Positions 31,570 through 45,553 of a stretch of 64,000 bases of DNA are shown one piece after another. The notes under the pieces are model-generated. The model had not been told where the DNA came from, did no database searches, and saw only the letters and a program-made list of their open reading frames with translations. The position numbers and the translations under genes were made by a program. Origin of the DNA: Diploscapter coronatus (taxonomy: Eukaryota > Nematoda > Chromadorea > Rhabditida > Rhabditidae); the NCBI GenBank assembly GCA_964036155.1, contig OZ038423.1:48251249-48315248 (forward strand), written 5' to 3'. Within the stretch, counting starts at the first letter, position 1, and each line of letters opens with the position of its first letter.

Positions 31570-32395
31570 ATGTCTAGTTCTCTGAATTCTTTGCTCCTGA
31601 CATCGCTACCCCTGTGCAACAGTCGGCATCATTCTCCACGATCCTCAACCAGCCAGCAATCCTCAGAACTCTACGCTATTCTAGACATATCGCAACCTTC
31701 TACGGGGGTGGGTTTCAGGAAAATTATTGTTTAAAATATTGTACGAACTTTTACTGTCGTAGTCTCAGTTTTCTAATACTATTCGATATAAATTTTGAAA
31801 AGTTCGCAAGTCATTAGGGAATGCAAACTCCACTCCTTGCATTTTCGCTTTCGTTCAAAAAGTGATTATTTGAAACTAAAAATTGGGAAACAAGCACCCT
31901 TCAAAATGGAAGGTCATGAAAAATCATGATCTGATTCGATGGACCATTCATAGAAATGGAATTTGACCAACAAATTATATCGGAAAGTGTGCGTACACTC
32001 AAGATAATTACCAGTGTAGAAGTCAAAATTTTGTTCATTTAGCTTATTGATTTCGACTAACTGATCAAAAATTATCTTTATTTTATTTTATTTTTCTTCA
32101 CAAATGTCTTAGTACAGCGAACTTGATTATTTGGAGTGGAAAGTTGCCAAAATTATGAATTTTGCAAACAAAAAGCCATTTGCGGTCCCTACAAATCAGC
32201 TCATTAATTAAATATTTAACCATGCAATTCTCAAATTTTTAAACATTTTTAATCCAAAATTATATTTCGTTTCAGTGGATCTTCGGTGATGGAACAGTAA
32301 ACGGCTCTCCTAAACGGTTCTTTCCTTCCTACCTCAAAAACTCCATCAAGCAGAAACTCCAATCATCAACCTACAAGAAGTCGAAACATCAATAA
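31570..32395 (+). CDS. Small basic protein, two exons, unrecognised
   Basis: Exons 31570-31707 and 32276-32395 (TAA 32393-32395) give 85 aa and join in phase 0. The ATG follows TTTTTCAGA, a likely trans-splice acceptor. The N-terminus is Ser/Leu/Arg-rich without acidic residues over about 35 residues, which could be a mitochondrial presequence. The C-terminal exon (WIFGDGTVNGSPKRFFPSYL, then Lys/Ser-rich) looks clearly coding. Doubt remains over exon 1: another frame of the same segment is also open and has a more coding-like third-position pattern, but it cannot be joined in phase to exon 2. No family was recognised. Confidence 0.5.
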
Positions 32396-35300
32396 ATTAT
32401 CGAATTACCGAATTATAAAATGCCAGTATTATACTGCCTAAATGTCAATCTCTGATAATCATCTGAAAGATTCTGCACAACTTTTCTTCTACCTACCCAT
32501 TTTCATAATCACAGATTTCCTGCTATCCTTCGATCTACCTTACCCTTACCTAAGTATTACGGTAATTAGAGAGCAAGTTAGAGGCCGCTCATCTTCCCTT
32601 TTGTAGTTATCCAATTGACAAGGCCAGCTGGTCAGTAGACGAATATGAAAGGTTAAAAACGACTAGGTCCTTCCGTAGCGCATAGTAATCTCTAATTAAT
32701 TCCCGATTACCTACAATTGATAGACGTTTTAATATTTTGTGGATCACTTTTTGTAAACGGCATTATCCTTCGACATTTCTCTTTACCTTAGATAGGCTTT
32801 ATGGATCATCAGGACTTCTTTACCAAATCTTGTAAAATTATGAAACAATCTAATTTATCATATTATGATGAAACTCAAACTTTCAAAAGATATATTTTCC
32901 TAATCAAAAGATTTTCATACCTCGGTGCTTTCGACCTGTGATTACTTTTCATTCTAGACATTTCTGTAGTATTTTCGACATATTTACAACTCTCCTTTTG
33001 TCTTTGCTCCCGGCCTTCATATATCCTGTCATTGTCACATTCCCAACTGCTCTATGTGCCTTTTCCTTGCTAAGTCACCGCTCTCTTTTCTTTGTGAGTT
33101 TTCGTCCGACAAATTCTGCAAATCCTCTGAGCGAATTACGCAATTAGTCAATCAACCGATTAGGCTAGACTTTACTATCTAAAAAGATAAGTAATGATTC
33201 GAGCGACATTTATATTTTTAGAAGTTAAGAATAGTTGTTTGAGATTTTATAAATATATGATATGTTTTACAATTTAGGAAATTTCGAAATCAATTTCAAT
33301 TTGTGTTCACCTAAATTTTAGTAATTTTGTTATTGAATAAATCAAAATTGCTTCACATTTTATTCAAAATCAATACGCTTCAAAAATTCATTTATATCGA
33401 CAAATTCCTGACATTGATAATCTTCCCAAATTTGACAATGATATAAAAGTCTTTAAGTTTATGACTTTACGACAACTAATTTGTGCGTATTATAAAACTT
33501 TCGATCAGCAACTCTTATTAATGAGTGCTGATCATAAAGCTCTCATAAATATGGCTAGTAAAAGTGGTTGTATAAGAACCCTAAATGGGGGTTGTATAAT
33601 TCTAAATGCGCGTCCGCACGGTACCTCTCGACTTTAGCCTTAAAATTCAGAACCGTAAAATTTTAAGCTTCTCAAATTTTACAATCCCCCCAACTTTATA
33701 GGCGATTATGTAGATTATTGCCTAAAAATTTCTCATTTTAAATCTAAAATCATATGAAATTTGTCCGCAAATGATGGAATTTCAAAATAAAATGATATCA
33801 ACACGGTTAACGATAATCCATAAAAACTGAGTGACTTGACTCTTTGAAAACAACTAATTTTTAGGACGCTAATAATAATTTGTCCATGCACGCCAATTTT
33901 ATAACTTTAAAGTGTCTGCATCTTTTCCAGCCTGTTAAATTCGAATACTATTCCGCCGAGCCAATATTATAGGATTAGTTTATCTTTACGGCTACCTCTC
34001 ATCAAATCTGCTTCTCTGACCCTCTCTCTTGAATCGGCGTTATGGTCTAGTTCCTCGTTGATATTTCTCTTTCTCTATGATCTCTCGCATTTTATTGCCT
34101 TTATTGCAATCCCTAAACGATGTATTTAGCATCTAATTATGATGCTCTAGTAGCACTAAAACTTCCATCTTATATCATTCACTTTTTTCTTATTTTGGGG
34201 CATAAAATACTAACTACTTCCTTCCATTCATAAAAAATGAATCACTAAATTTTTATTCCAAATATTTAATCGGTAAATTAGAATTTAGTAAGTTTTCATC
34301 TTCTTGAATTTTTATCAAACATTTTTACGGTCCACCTTAACATCATTACTTTTGAAATTATGTTGATTACCAAAACGCACGCTTATTGATTCACCTCTAA
34401 ATTCTCATTCTCTGTGTATTCTTTCTAAACTTACTAGGAGAGTTTTTCAGGTGTTAACTCTCAAATTTGCTGCTTTTTCGCCATAGAGGTATTCCGTGAC
34501 ATTAGTCACAGATTTTAAATCAGAAAGTGGCCGATTGGACTCGCTCGTGCAGGAAATTCTGAAAACAGCCCTATTTCATAGAAAAATAATGTATGATAAT
34601 TTGTAAATTCAATTTTATATGCAACTTTTTGCATTATGCAAACGATTTTTGAGTTTTCTTGCGTGAGCGGGTTCAATCGAGCACTTTCTGATTTCCGCTT
34701 CGTGATCAGCGTCATGAAATACCCCTATGGTGAAAAAGTCAGCGAATTCTAGAGTTAGCACCTGAAAAACTCCTAGATAGTTTTCTCATTTGAAATTCTA
34801 CCCTTTAATTCAAGCTGCGGTAGATATTACAAAAATCAGATCCAAAGATAGTTTTCGGTACTTGAAATGCGCCCCGACACGGCAAATGGCCGTATCAAAT
34901 TACTTTTCCATCAATCTCTCTGCTGCTGCACCCAAGGGTTGATTTCTCTAGCTCTCCTAGATCTGCTTTATCTTTCCTCTAACATCTCCTATATCTTCAA
35001 CCTCTTGACTGTCACATATACCTAGCTGTTTAGAATAGGACAATATTAACTCAACTGGATAGGGACCTCTTCAAAGTGGGTACAGTCATTGCGGCCATTA
35101 AGAGGGGATAGTTGACAGATTTAGGTCACTTATATTTTTGTCAGAGATTGATATTTTCTAAATTTTTGCAGTATTTGAGAAAAAAGTTCTACGTTTCTTG
35201 AATTTATGCGAGAACTCATTTCGTTTTCTTTTCAATTAACTTTTTGTCTTGTTAGGTTTCATTTACAACAAATATATTGATAGGTTTTTTCATAAAAGTC

Positions 35301-35659
35301 TCAAAGAAGTGGATATGAAAATAGTCATCATTTGTAGATACTGAAGTTATTTCATTGGGTATTTATAAGATTTTTCTCAGAAATTGAAAGAGGCCTTGTC
35401 ATAGGGATTTTAAGATTGTAGTCAAAAATTTATAGCTTCTCATATTTAAAATCGCAAGATATTATTTTAGAATTTTCGAAGAATAGAGTAAAAAATCAGA
35501 TTATTGTACTCCACAAAAATGACAAAGATTTGCAAAATTCTAGTCTTCTTAAGCATCCTTATCCGAAATTTTCAATTAAATGGAAACTGATACAGGTGAA
35601 CCTTGTGCACTTTTGGGATAATCTGATGGTAATAGCTTAAATAAAGAATAAACAATGTC

Positions 35660-35833
35660 CAGACCTAGGCAGGGCTTAGGCCAGATCGTTCGAGCGTACC
35701 TCCCTTTAGCCAAAATATTCTGCCAAAGCCTTGATGCGTACCCCCTATGTATCAACTTTCTATAGAAAAAAAGTTTGATTTGTGTGCCCCCTCCCCTATA
35801 TTTTTGTATTGACTGAAAGTCTGTCTAGGCCTG
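35660..35833 (+). repeat. Inverted-repeat element, family A (copy 2)
   Basis: 174 bp from CAGACCTAGGCAGGG to CTGTCTAGGCCTG; the ends are imperfect inverted repeats. Shares CTATGTATCAACTTTCTATA and CCTCCCCTATA with the other copies. Confidence 0.8.
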
Positions 35834-38468
35834 ATAATGTTGAAGAGTATTAATTTTGGATGATTTTGAGATTATCGATACTTCCCACTTTGACCAGAAT
35901 ATAAACCTTCGGATAAGTTACCATGGGAACGATTAGTTTCCGGATTATGACCCATTATATCAGGTGTCATCCTACGCCTATCATGATCATTAGAATGTTG
36001 ATGATAACCCTTTAGATCGACTTCGGGTTATATTTCGAATTTAGATGATAGATGAAGTTAAGCTTTGCAACTCCACGAAATAATATTGTCTCAGATAGAT
36101 CGTAACTATCTTGCAAGCTCTCGATTCAATATCTTGTTGCTTATCGTATTTTGTATGCTAAAGTAGTTTTGCAAATACAAATATTTAGCTTTGTCATTTA
36201 TCAATGTCGAACTCAAATTAGTCTCCAGGGATTTCTCTACTTTCGATAATTGCGCTCGTTAGTTATCTCTTTTAGCTTACGCCATTTGAGAGATTCAAAG
36301 CGAACGGGGTTCGTTGATAATTAGGAATACGATAATTCAAACTCTAAATCATATGCTACAAATTTATTCATGTCCAATTATTACATTTCAATGATAATTC
36401 TTCGAAACTATTTGTAGACTTGTTAAAAATAAAATAAAATCTAACTAATTACCACTGAATCGCAATTTCCTCACCAGCATCTGCTAATCGATTACAAATT
36501 CGCTATAATTCCAAATTTAGCAGCGGAAATCGTGATGTAATCTGTATACGCGAAATCGATTATCTCACATTGTCCCGTCCGATCAAAAATTCACCGAAAA
36601 TCAATAGAATTAAATGAAACTACACGCTTTCCCCCCAAATTTTCAATGATATTCCCCGGATAGTTAACAAATATCATTAAAATCGATAAAATTAGCGAAA
36701 AATACTCTCGCTTCTTTTTTGTCTCGAAACATTCCACACTATTTCTTAAATTTCTTTGATGACAAATTTCGAGGCGTGACATTCCTCGCATTGCACGGCA
36801 ATTAGCCAATCCGAACAAAGATATGGTCTCGTCTATTTTTCTCCTATTCTTCCATACTATTTTTCCATTTTTCATCTCTCTAATCCCAATAATTCCCAAA
36901 ACTATTTCCCAATTATATTTCTCTAACACATCTAAAAATCATGTGCTGTCTAAGATTCTAATCTCCCACATATCTGACTTCATGTTTGATACATACTGTC
37001 ATTTTGCGCTGTTCATCCAAGATCCCATTCACTTTAAATTTGTCATTTAATAATTCTTTCGGTATCCGAATTTCCTATGACATTTTCAAACATAATTTCT
37101 AATCTCAAAAATTTTCTTTTTTCTAATTTTTTATTTTATTCTATATTTTCCCAACCCCTAGCCTCTACCTATCAAGTCTGATTTCCGTATATGTTAATGC
37201 GATAAGCGATCGGACCGCCTTCCAAAAATTGTCAGATTGTTTTCTGTTCGATTTTTATGATCATAATATTTTATTCTCTGATGCAAACTTCGATTTATTG
37301 CTTGTTTTGATTTGGAACTGGTTTTAAAACTTTGAAGATTATTAATGTTTCATTAGAAATTATTTTATCGCCCAAAATCCTTATTAAAGTAACTCATTAA
37401 TTTCAAGTTATATTTAAATTTAACTTTCAGAAAAATTGGTTTTAAAACTTCAGCGATAAACTTTGCATTCAGTATAGATGATTTCATGCTGATATATGCC
37501 TCTAAATAATTTACCATTTTATAAATACCATTCATCTAATTGAACTTACTCTGTATCAGATTCAAATTCATTAATTTAAAATTTTCTAAATTCCAACTTG
37601 AACTTTAAGTAAACAACATCTCCTAAAGTTTGAATTATTTATCATTTTATCATAATTTGTCCTTTTCAAAAGTTTATCTGCGCACTTTCACCCCCTCAAC
37701 TTCTTGGAACTAGTTTTCGTTATTTCCACCTTAAGGCAAAAAACCATTTTTAATTCGGAGGAAAAATCTCCACTCAAGAATTCAAAATTTCACCTGCAAA
37801 ATTGTTATGATTTCTTCGGGGATTTTTGATCTATCTCAAACATCTTAGGTAAAAAAATTTCATACTTAGTATAAAAAGGTAGACCTTTAAAATCACCAGG
37901 TATATAAGTTGGTCATTTCTGAAACGTCAGTATCTCCCAAATACCCAAGTTCTTAGCATTTCTAAATTTATTGAAACAAAACCAGAAGGCCTGTTCAGAT
38001 TCTATTCAAATTATCTTAGATCTAAGTTTTTCAATGTTTTAAAATCTCTATATCATGCCGAGGAATAGGATATACACACCGTTTTAGATATCAAAATTCA
38101 AAATCTCTACCTTCATCGCATATGCAATTTCACTTCAGCAAAGCACACACTTGTAATTTCCTGAAATCGGTAACTCATATGATACGCTTGACGCAAGTAT
38201 GAACTTCTCCAAAAATCATTTCCTTCGAAAAAAGTTTAAAAATCGGCAACTACGGTAGTCTTTCAATAGAATTTTTGAATTGAAGATACGAAACTTTATT
38301 TTTTAAATTAATCGTTAAAGTCACGAAGAAGATTTTTGACGTAAGTTCGGGATAAGTCCAGGATATGATCTGGATATGATGTTACTCAAAATCTTCCTAT
38401 AAAAATTGAAAGTTCATTGTAGAATCATCAGAACTAGCATATTTTAGATTTTACATTTTTTCACATGA

Positions 38469-38834
38469 GTAGAGTCCGCAAGTGATTTTTTGAAGTTTAC
38501 ACCATTGAATCAAGCTAGTTTTGGGAAGAATTGAGCTGTTTTACTTTTTCCGATTCGATGCTCCTATCAAAAGTTGTGCATTGCGTACTTTTGAAAACAG
38601 CGACTTTCAAACCGATTGCGGCAATTTGTGAAATTGTATTTTTGCATTTTTATTCAGAAATATGTAGCAGGATCAAAATTATCATAAATTTGTGCAGGCC
38701 TTGTTGGACACCATCTTTTCGAGTTAGAAAAATAAAAAATGCGCGAAATTGTCCAATTAAAGCGATTATTAACGAGGAACCAAAATTTGAACCAATTTTT
38801 GCTTCATAAAGTAAGCGGAGCTTGCGGACTCTAC
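38469..38834. repeat. Inverted-repeat element, family C (copy 2)
   Basis: 366 bp from GTAGAGTCCGCAAG to CTTGCGGACTCTAC, perfect 14-bp terminal inverted repeats. It is longer than copy 1; the middle contains a chance open frame on each strand. Confidence 0.8.
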
Positions 38835-41548
38835 ATATGAGCACGACTTAATGACAATAAATTCTAATGTCTGAATGTTTCTAAAAAGTTCCTATGAAGT
38901 TTCAATTTAATTAAAATTGAAACTGCTCTGTATTTTCTTCAATTTTCCATAAATCGAAGAAAATACGAGACAATTTTCAGAAAATTTTGTTAATTCGAAT
39001 TAGGCCATTTTGCTTCGATTTTCCTTGTAAAATTGTAGTAGCTCTCATATTCGCACGATCGTGTTTTCACTTATGATTTTCGCAGAATTTTCCCGAAACA
39101 AAGGGCGGCGGGCCGATACAATTTTGAAGTTTGTTTGCAAGCCGAAATACTGTAATATGCCCATATTCAGGTTGAGTAGATTGAATTTTTACATGCCAGA
39201 CAATATTCTTCGTCTATCCTAGTACGCACGAAAAGAAATTCAATATATCTCACTTTGGATGTGAAAGGGGTTGAGTAGATTGAGATACTCAGGCGTAAAT
39301 CGGCTCTTTTGAACATTTATTGTTTGAAATAAATCTCATTTTCGATTCAATATTACTTTCCCAGTTTTTCCTTTCCATATTTTAAATTTTAAAACCTCCA
39401 AAACAAACTTTTCCTGTTCAACTCTCTGAATTTCCTTTCAAAAGTTTAATTAACTTTTACATTTGCGTTATCTTTACCTTTGAATTCAAACTATAGAAAT
39501 TTGGTGAATTTTCGGGCTGAAATTTTCGAAAAATTTCATCAAATCTTTCCTATCAGAATTTGTTGTTTTAGAATCTAGAATTCGGGGCTAACTTTTAGGA
39601 TTAAATGAATAGTCGAAGCGTTTTCCTAACGTTGCTATGCTTAATCGGATAAGAACATTAAAGGATGAGGAAAAACGTGAAATTGATATCCGAAAGGGGA
39701 ATTACCGTGCGTCCAACGTCTACTTAATTTCGATAAATTTTAGATTATAGTGGATTTGCGTCCATTAGTCAAAAAATAGTAGAAAATGTTGGAGTCGAAA
39801 AATTCGCCTTTCAAATATTTGTTCGATAATATTTCATCAGCTCTCAAGTTTTCAAGAGTTGCGAAGATTGAAACTTGCTGAAAATTAATCGCTTCTCAAT
39901 GAATCTCAGTATGTAACGCCGAGGTGTTCTAAGTTGAAAGTTTCAAAATTTTGCGCAAATTTGAAACCAGTTGATAAAATGTGCTCACATTTTGAAACTC
40001 TCTAAACTTTCATTCTAATCAACTTTATATCTCGGTTGATGTGTCATATTCTCTTCTTTTATTTCCGTTCCTCTGAAGCATATGAATTCACGGTATCTTT
40101 TCTTCTAAAGAATTCAAATGGGGCGGGTCTTAACGTTTTAATTTTTGATGTAAGTTCTTTCTTGCTTAACCCCTATCATCTTATCGGAAATTTTAGGTAT
40201 AGTAAATCATCAAAAACTCTTTTTGTCTAGTTTTCCCCAAAATTTAGGAAAAAAGTGCTCAAGATTAAGCAAATCATCACTGATCCTTTTGTTTTGAAAT
40301 CTTATCTCTCAAAATTTTATCCCCCATTCTCATCTTTTCCACTTTTTGTATTGTCATTATCGCATTATTCATTCATTCATTCAATCAGCGCACACCATCA
40401 CTGTTTTTTGACAACTTTTGACGTTTCGCTCTTCGATTAGGGCATAGAAGCACGTGTCAATATTGATTTTATTCCTATTTCTCTTAAAAATATAATTTAG
40501 TCTATCGTCTCTTTAAAATATGACATTCGTGGGCTCCCGTACAATTTACCTCTTCACCAATAATACCATTTGTAAAATAACCAAATTAAAGATAGGGAGT
40601 ATAGCAAAGCGAGAAATGACTGATGAATTTTACAAATGGTCGTTATTATAAACTGCTGAAGTATACAAGGACCTTACTATGACTCTCTAAAAAAGTTAGG
40701 ATATCATTTCTATCATTTTTGCACTTTATTTTTTCATTCCACCTTCATTTTCCCGTTTTCTTAATCATCATCCCAATTATGTTGGCATTTCGTTTTACCT
40801 GCGTAGGTATCATCTGATATGTGTTGGGGGTGATTCAATTATGCTAATTTTTCGCGCTACTCTAAAGTTCATTCCTACACTCGTAAACTATCTGAACATT
40901 CAATTTGCATATTTACTCATCATTTTTGCATAGCATCTAACATGCTTAGATATACGGGCTTAAACCTGTTTACGATATTTTCAAGCCTGAATAATATCAT
41001 GCTAGCCTAACCCTTAAGATTCCGGTACATTAGACTTACGTCAACTCTTAGATTTCATCATTTCATTAGCATTTTGTTTAAACTTATATTTTCTGAAATA
41101 CAAATATCCTTTCAAAATTTCACTTCTTCTAAAATGCGCGCTATTTACGACTGAATTTCTTATACGTATCGGACTCGTGACTCAAATCGAAATAATCTAA
41201 GATTTGATTAGACAATTGACTTTGCGCCCTATCATATCAATGAGGTAACAGCTTTCGTATATCCTTTATATCTTTTAAATCCCCGAAATCCCTTATCGCC
41301 GTAACGCGATTACCGCCAAGAACCCCGCACATATAATTCGCTAATTCATCTAATTCCGAATTTTGCTAATTCACTGATGGGATTATTTTGTTTGTTATCT
41401 CATCTTTTGTCAGAGCCTTTTACATTTTGTAATGTATTTCTCATTCTTCATACTTAACTTCTAAAATGTTCCGTTTTATAGTAAATTTGAATTTCTAGCC
41501 CCGCTTTCTTAGATATTGAGCCTTAAAGAAACGATAAAAGTCTATCAC

Positions 41549-41763
41549 CTAGAGTAGGGTCCCCAAGTAGATACGCCAAACCTTAAGTTGTGGTAAAATT
41601 TTTGCACAGAACCGTTTTATCGAATGCATCGACGGATCTAGACTAGGTCTTCTATGACATTTTGAGTTTGAAAGGCACTTCTTTCCCAAATTTTTGCTTT
41701 CAAACTACCAGGCTTCTACCACAAACGCATTTTTACAAGAGGGCGGAGCTTGGAGACTCTAGC
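41549..41763. repeat. Inverted-repeat element, family D (copy 1)
   Basis: About 215 bp from CTAGAGTAGGGTCCCCAAG to GCTTGGAGACTCTAG. Inner blocks CAAACTACCAGGCTTCTACC and CACAAACGCATTTTTACAAG recur inverted at 60302-60395. Confidence 0.7.
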
Positions 41764-42346
41764 CTAGGAGCGTTAACCTTCTCAAGCTTTCTTTATCGTA
41801 AATCTCTCGAGTTAAGGGGGGAGGTCACTGCGCACGAAAGTGTATTATTCACGAAATATTATAGTCGGATAATAATTAAGTTTCAACTAATTTTTGACGT
41901 ACTAGTATATTTCTGATCTAGAAAGAATTTTTATTCATTTTCATTCTATCGTTCAGTTATAGATAATAGGCTTTACCATCGAAGATTTTGCAGAATAAAA
42001 ATTAGGATTTTGAAAGAGAATGTAGACTAAGAGAGCTAAGTGAGAGCAGGCACGATAGGGATAAGGCATAAGATCAAAACCAGGAATGGGGTTAGGGATA
42101 GGATAAGGATGGGGAAAGTATAAGTAAAACTTTATTCACTTGATTAACAATTATCATCGATAAGCCTTTCATTATGATTCATTATAAAAGTTTTCCTGAA
42201 AAATGTAAACCCAATCTTTGAATATTTCTAACTCATTTAAAATTCGAATCATTCAATTATAATTTTTGTATTTTGTACGCAGTGGTATACACCCTGAGTC
42301 AATATTTTTGGGTGTGACTTAATTTTCATACTTGCAATTTTCAGGC

Positions 42347-44484
42347 ATGGCAAACTTGATAATGCCGATCTTGCTACTTCCCGATGAGCTGATTTTGTAT
42401 CTGGACAACTTCCTGTGTATTGAAGATACTATCAGTTTTGCGGTGAGTTGAAAAAAGGTTTTCCCCTAAAAAGATAATATAATTTTATAACTTATATCAT
42501 TATGACAAGATGCAAAAGTTCATTTGAAGTTAAAACTTTTAGAGCACTATTTTCAGCAAAGCTGCCCCCGATTCCGCAATGCTTTGATGAAAATGTTCCA
42601 GAGCTACACTCGAATGCAGGTATCTTTTACAATACCTGAAAATTCATTAAAACAAAATTTCAGCTCTGCGACGACCATGTCTGCTATATTTCCAACCCCA
42701 AGGGAAAGGTTCGTTATTTCCATCTGAAAAACGCCAGGGCGGTGCTGGAATTCGCTACGAATATCGGTATGTTTTGTAATTGCTGCATGGAAAAGTGAGT
42801 GGAGTCTAAATTTAAGCTACGCCCACTTTTCCATCGGTCATTGCATACGTTCAATAATTTATGAAGCGACGATATTTTGATTCCAGAAGAAATCCTGATA
42901 ATCATGAAAGACGTGAACATCTCGACCTGCAAACTGAATGGAGAGGCCAGTAACATGGCTGGTGAGCACAATATAAAATTAAAAATCACCTTGGAAAATA
43001 CTAACCTCCGCCTTAATTTTTTACTCCAATTCTTGGATCGCTAATTAAATATCCTATTGTTGATTGAAGAGAACGCCGATATTCAAAACACGCTATTTGT
43101 TTCGTTTCTCTTCTATGCGACTCATTATTTCGCTCCAAACTCGATTTCTAATTGCTGCATGAATATCGACTTTCTCTCCAACCAACGATACTACATTTCC
43201 AACGTGCCATGTAAATTGCAACGTAATCATCTGATCATTCAGAAGCCACCCCCTACACCAGTGGAGGCTACCTCGGACAGATTTTCTACCCCCAACCACC
43301 TAATCTGCCGAATCTGAAGACGGTTCAAATTCACATCGACGTCATGTTTGAGACATTCAAGGAAGCCACCCCAATCGTTCCTACCGGAGACCTCTTCTTC
43401 GCTCTTCAGCATCTCGACAAAGGACCTTTCAAAACCAGCGTTCAAGTAAGACTTCTCGGATGTATGTCGTTGCGCACAAAAATGATAGCTGAACATTATC
43501 AGAATGAAATCCAACATTTTATTCTTCTTGGAAACATGTGAGCTCCGAGTGTTCGAAAGAAGTTCTAATTCATTTCTGTAAGATAAACTCATATCTTATT
43601 CATCTTACCCCTACTCTATCTTGATGTCACAAAATTAGATTATAAAAGTAGTACAAAATTTATGAAATTGGTTAAAATGCGACAAATAAGAGTATTTTTG
43701 CAAGATACACACATTTTGTGCGCAACGACCGCTCCCCGACTTCTTCAGAAAATACTATGCTTCAAGTAGCTCTAGTGTAAAATAAAATACGTTTCTTCAT
43801 TGCATGTCTTAGCAGGTTACGCTCAAATTTTTTAAAAATCAAAAAGTGTTCTGTTACTTGCCTCGCTCGATTAAAAATTAGACTATCCTAAATTTAATTC
43901 TTTTAGGTAAGCTTCTGCTGCGCTAATTTCAACTACGAAGAGGATGAAGTCCCGAGAAACACCCTCTTCGCTGGCATGGAACGGTGTCTGCAAGCTGCTG
44001 CTGAACTTGGAGCTGAGACTGAGCTCGAAGCCGAACCCGGAGAGGGTTAGTTCATTACTTTGAATAATGAAGCTAAAGCTTTTTTTTTATATAATAAATT
44101 ATGCATTCACTGAAATCGGAAGTGTTTATACTCAAATTACTCTTGTGACCAAAATCTTGCAACATACTTATATTTGCAATTTTAGGCTACGTAGACATCA
44201 TCATTGAGAAAGGGAAGGTCGATTACTCGTTCGCGTTTTTCTACTACAATCCGGACATTTGCGAGCCTATGGACCCGAATCGGATCGACGTCGATTTCGA
44301 AATGAGTGACGATGAAGAGGAAGTGAATGTTCTCGAGAATAATTCGGAAACCAGAAACGAGAATTCTGGGAACCTCGGCAACCAAATGGAGCAAGTCCAA
44401 ATGCAGTTCGCCGATTACAACCAATACTGGGAATACGACACAATGTTGCAACCACTCTTCGTGGTTTATAAAAGGAACATGTGA
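42347..44484 (+). CDS. F-box protein
   Basis: Seven exons: 42347-42442, 42557-42619, 42664-42766, 42887-42961, 43243-43445, 43907-44045, 44186-44484; 978 nt, 325 aa, all phases closed. Residues 9-43 match an F-box (LLLPDELILYLDNFL... ending CPRFRNAL), the segment that binds SKP1 in SCF ubiquitin ligases. The rest is presumably the substrate-recognition part; it contains CDDHVCYISN and a very acidic tract, DDEEEVN, near the C-terminus, with no WD40, LRR or recognisable FTH repeat. The ATG follows TTGCAATTTTCAG directly, a likely spliced-leader site. Nematodes carry large, fast-evolving F-box families, so no orthologue is proposed. Confidence 0.8.
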
Positions 44485-45553
44485 TTTGAAATTCGCAATA
44501 CTGCAAACTTGTAATTGAAGTTACATTCCATTGGAGGTCTCCTTTCAATAGAGACGTCCTTATGAAAGAGAACCTAAGAATTGTAGATCATGAGCTTCTA
44601 TTAGTGGTTTAACGGTATCTGAGATAAAGTTTGAATATTTGAGACATTTTATTTATAAACAAAAATACGATGTTGTTCAAAATGTGAGAGGTATGACGTA
44701 ATGAGAGGCTAACATTTGAAGCATATCATTTTCGTTATTACTTTTCCAAACTTCCTATCAACTTTTGTAGTCACGCAATTTTCCGTCAATATTTGTGAAT
44801 TGTGAAGATCATCTTAATTTCGATGCATTTATTTAGTCAAACACATTAACAATCTAAATTTATTTATTTGAAAAATTTGATTGTCCGCTGGTTTAAGTTA
44901 CTCGATTCGACATTTATCTTTCCTCAATTTTTAAAAATATTTGTTCTTCTTTTTGATGTTAGATTAGCTCTTGGTGACCTGATCGTACTTTGCAATAATC
45001 ATTTGTTGAAACATGATATTTCGAAATTTTCTTCAATTTCTATAGCTTTAGTAGTTTGTCATCAAAATTTTGGTAAAAAGCACTCGTATAACTGTATCAA
45101 TACATTCATCATATCATCCCATAATATCACCGTGTAGTCCATATTTATGAGTCTATTTATTCCTTTTTTGTAATTTATAAACATTTAGTCGGGCATATTT
45201 ATATTTTTGAGACATGACCCTTTCCGACACGTAACGTCAAGTTGGCTCTATTTTATGTCGTACCGTGACAAGTGTTGTTCTATACTGTAAACTATTACAT
45301 TATCATCCATGAAGTCAAAATCGATTCAATCAAGAGATTATAATTTGTAACGGGTAGTTATAAAAATCCATGACTTTTACTCTCATTACATATATAAAAT
45401 TGGAATAAAGTAATTCTGTTGTGATGTAATATCGTTTAGTACAAATTTATTATCTTTATCCAAAGATATAACAAAAACAAGCCTAAATTCCGAAAAAAAA
45501 CATAAGAATGCATTTGTAGTCATTTCTTTAATTTTTAGGAGAAAAAAATCCTA
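44485..45553. other. Convergent intergenic region, F-box gene to ALKBH1 gene
   Basis: 1.07 kb of AT-rich sequence between two stop codons. An 89-codon plus-strand frame at 44868-45137 has no splice context or motif and is left out. Confidence 0.6.

Larger units (their letters stand above)
32396..42346. other. Gene-free 10 kb
   Basis: No exon series with consistent phase was found. The region holds elements of families A (35660-35833), C (38469-38834) and D (41549-41763). Remaining open frames are short, isolated or inside these elements. Confidence 0.6.

Noticed and set aside
31614..31817. Alternative frame for exon 1 of the small gene at 31570
   Set aside because: It cannot be joined in phase to the clearly coding second exon at 32276 without hitting a stop.
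38531..38809. 92-codon frame
   Set aside because: It lies wholly inside a non-autonomous inverted-repeat element and has no similarity to a transposase.
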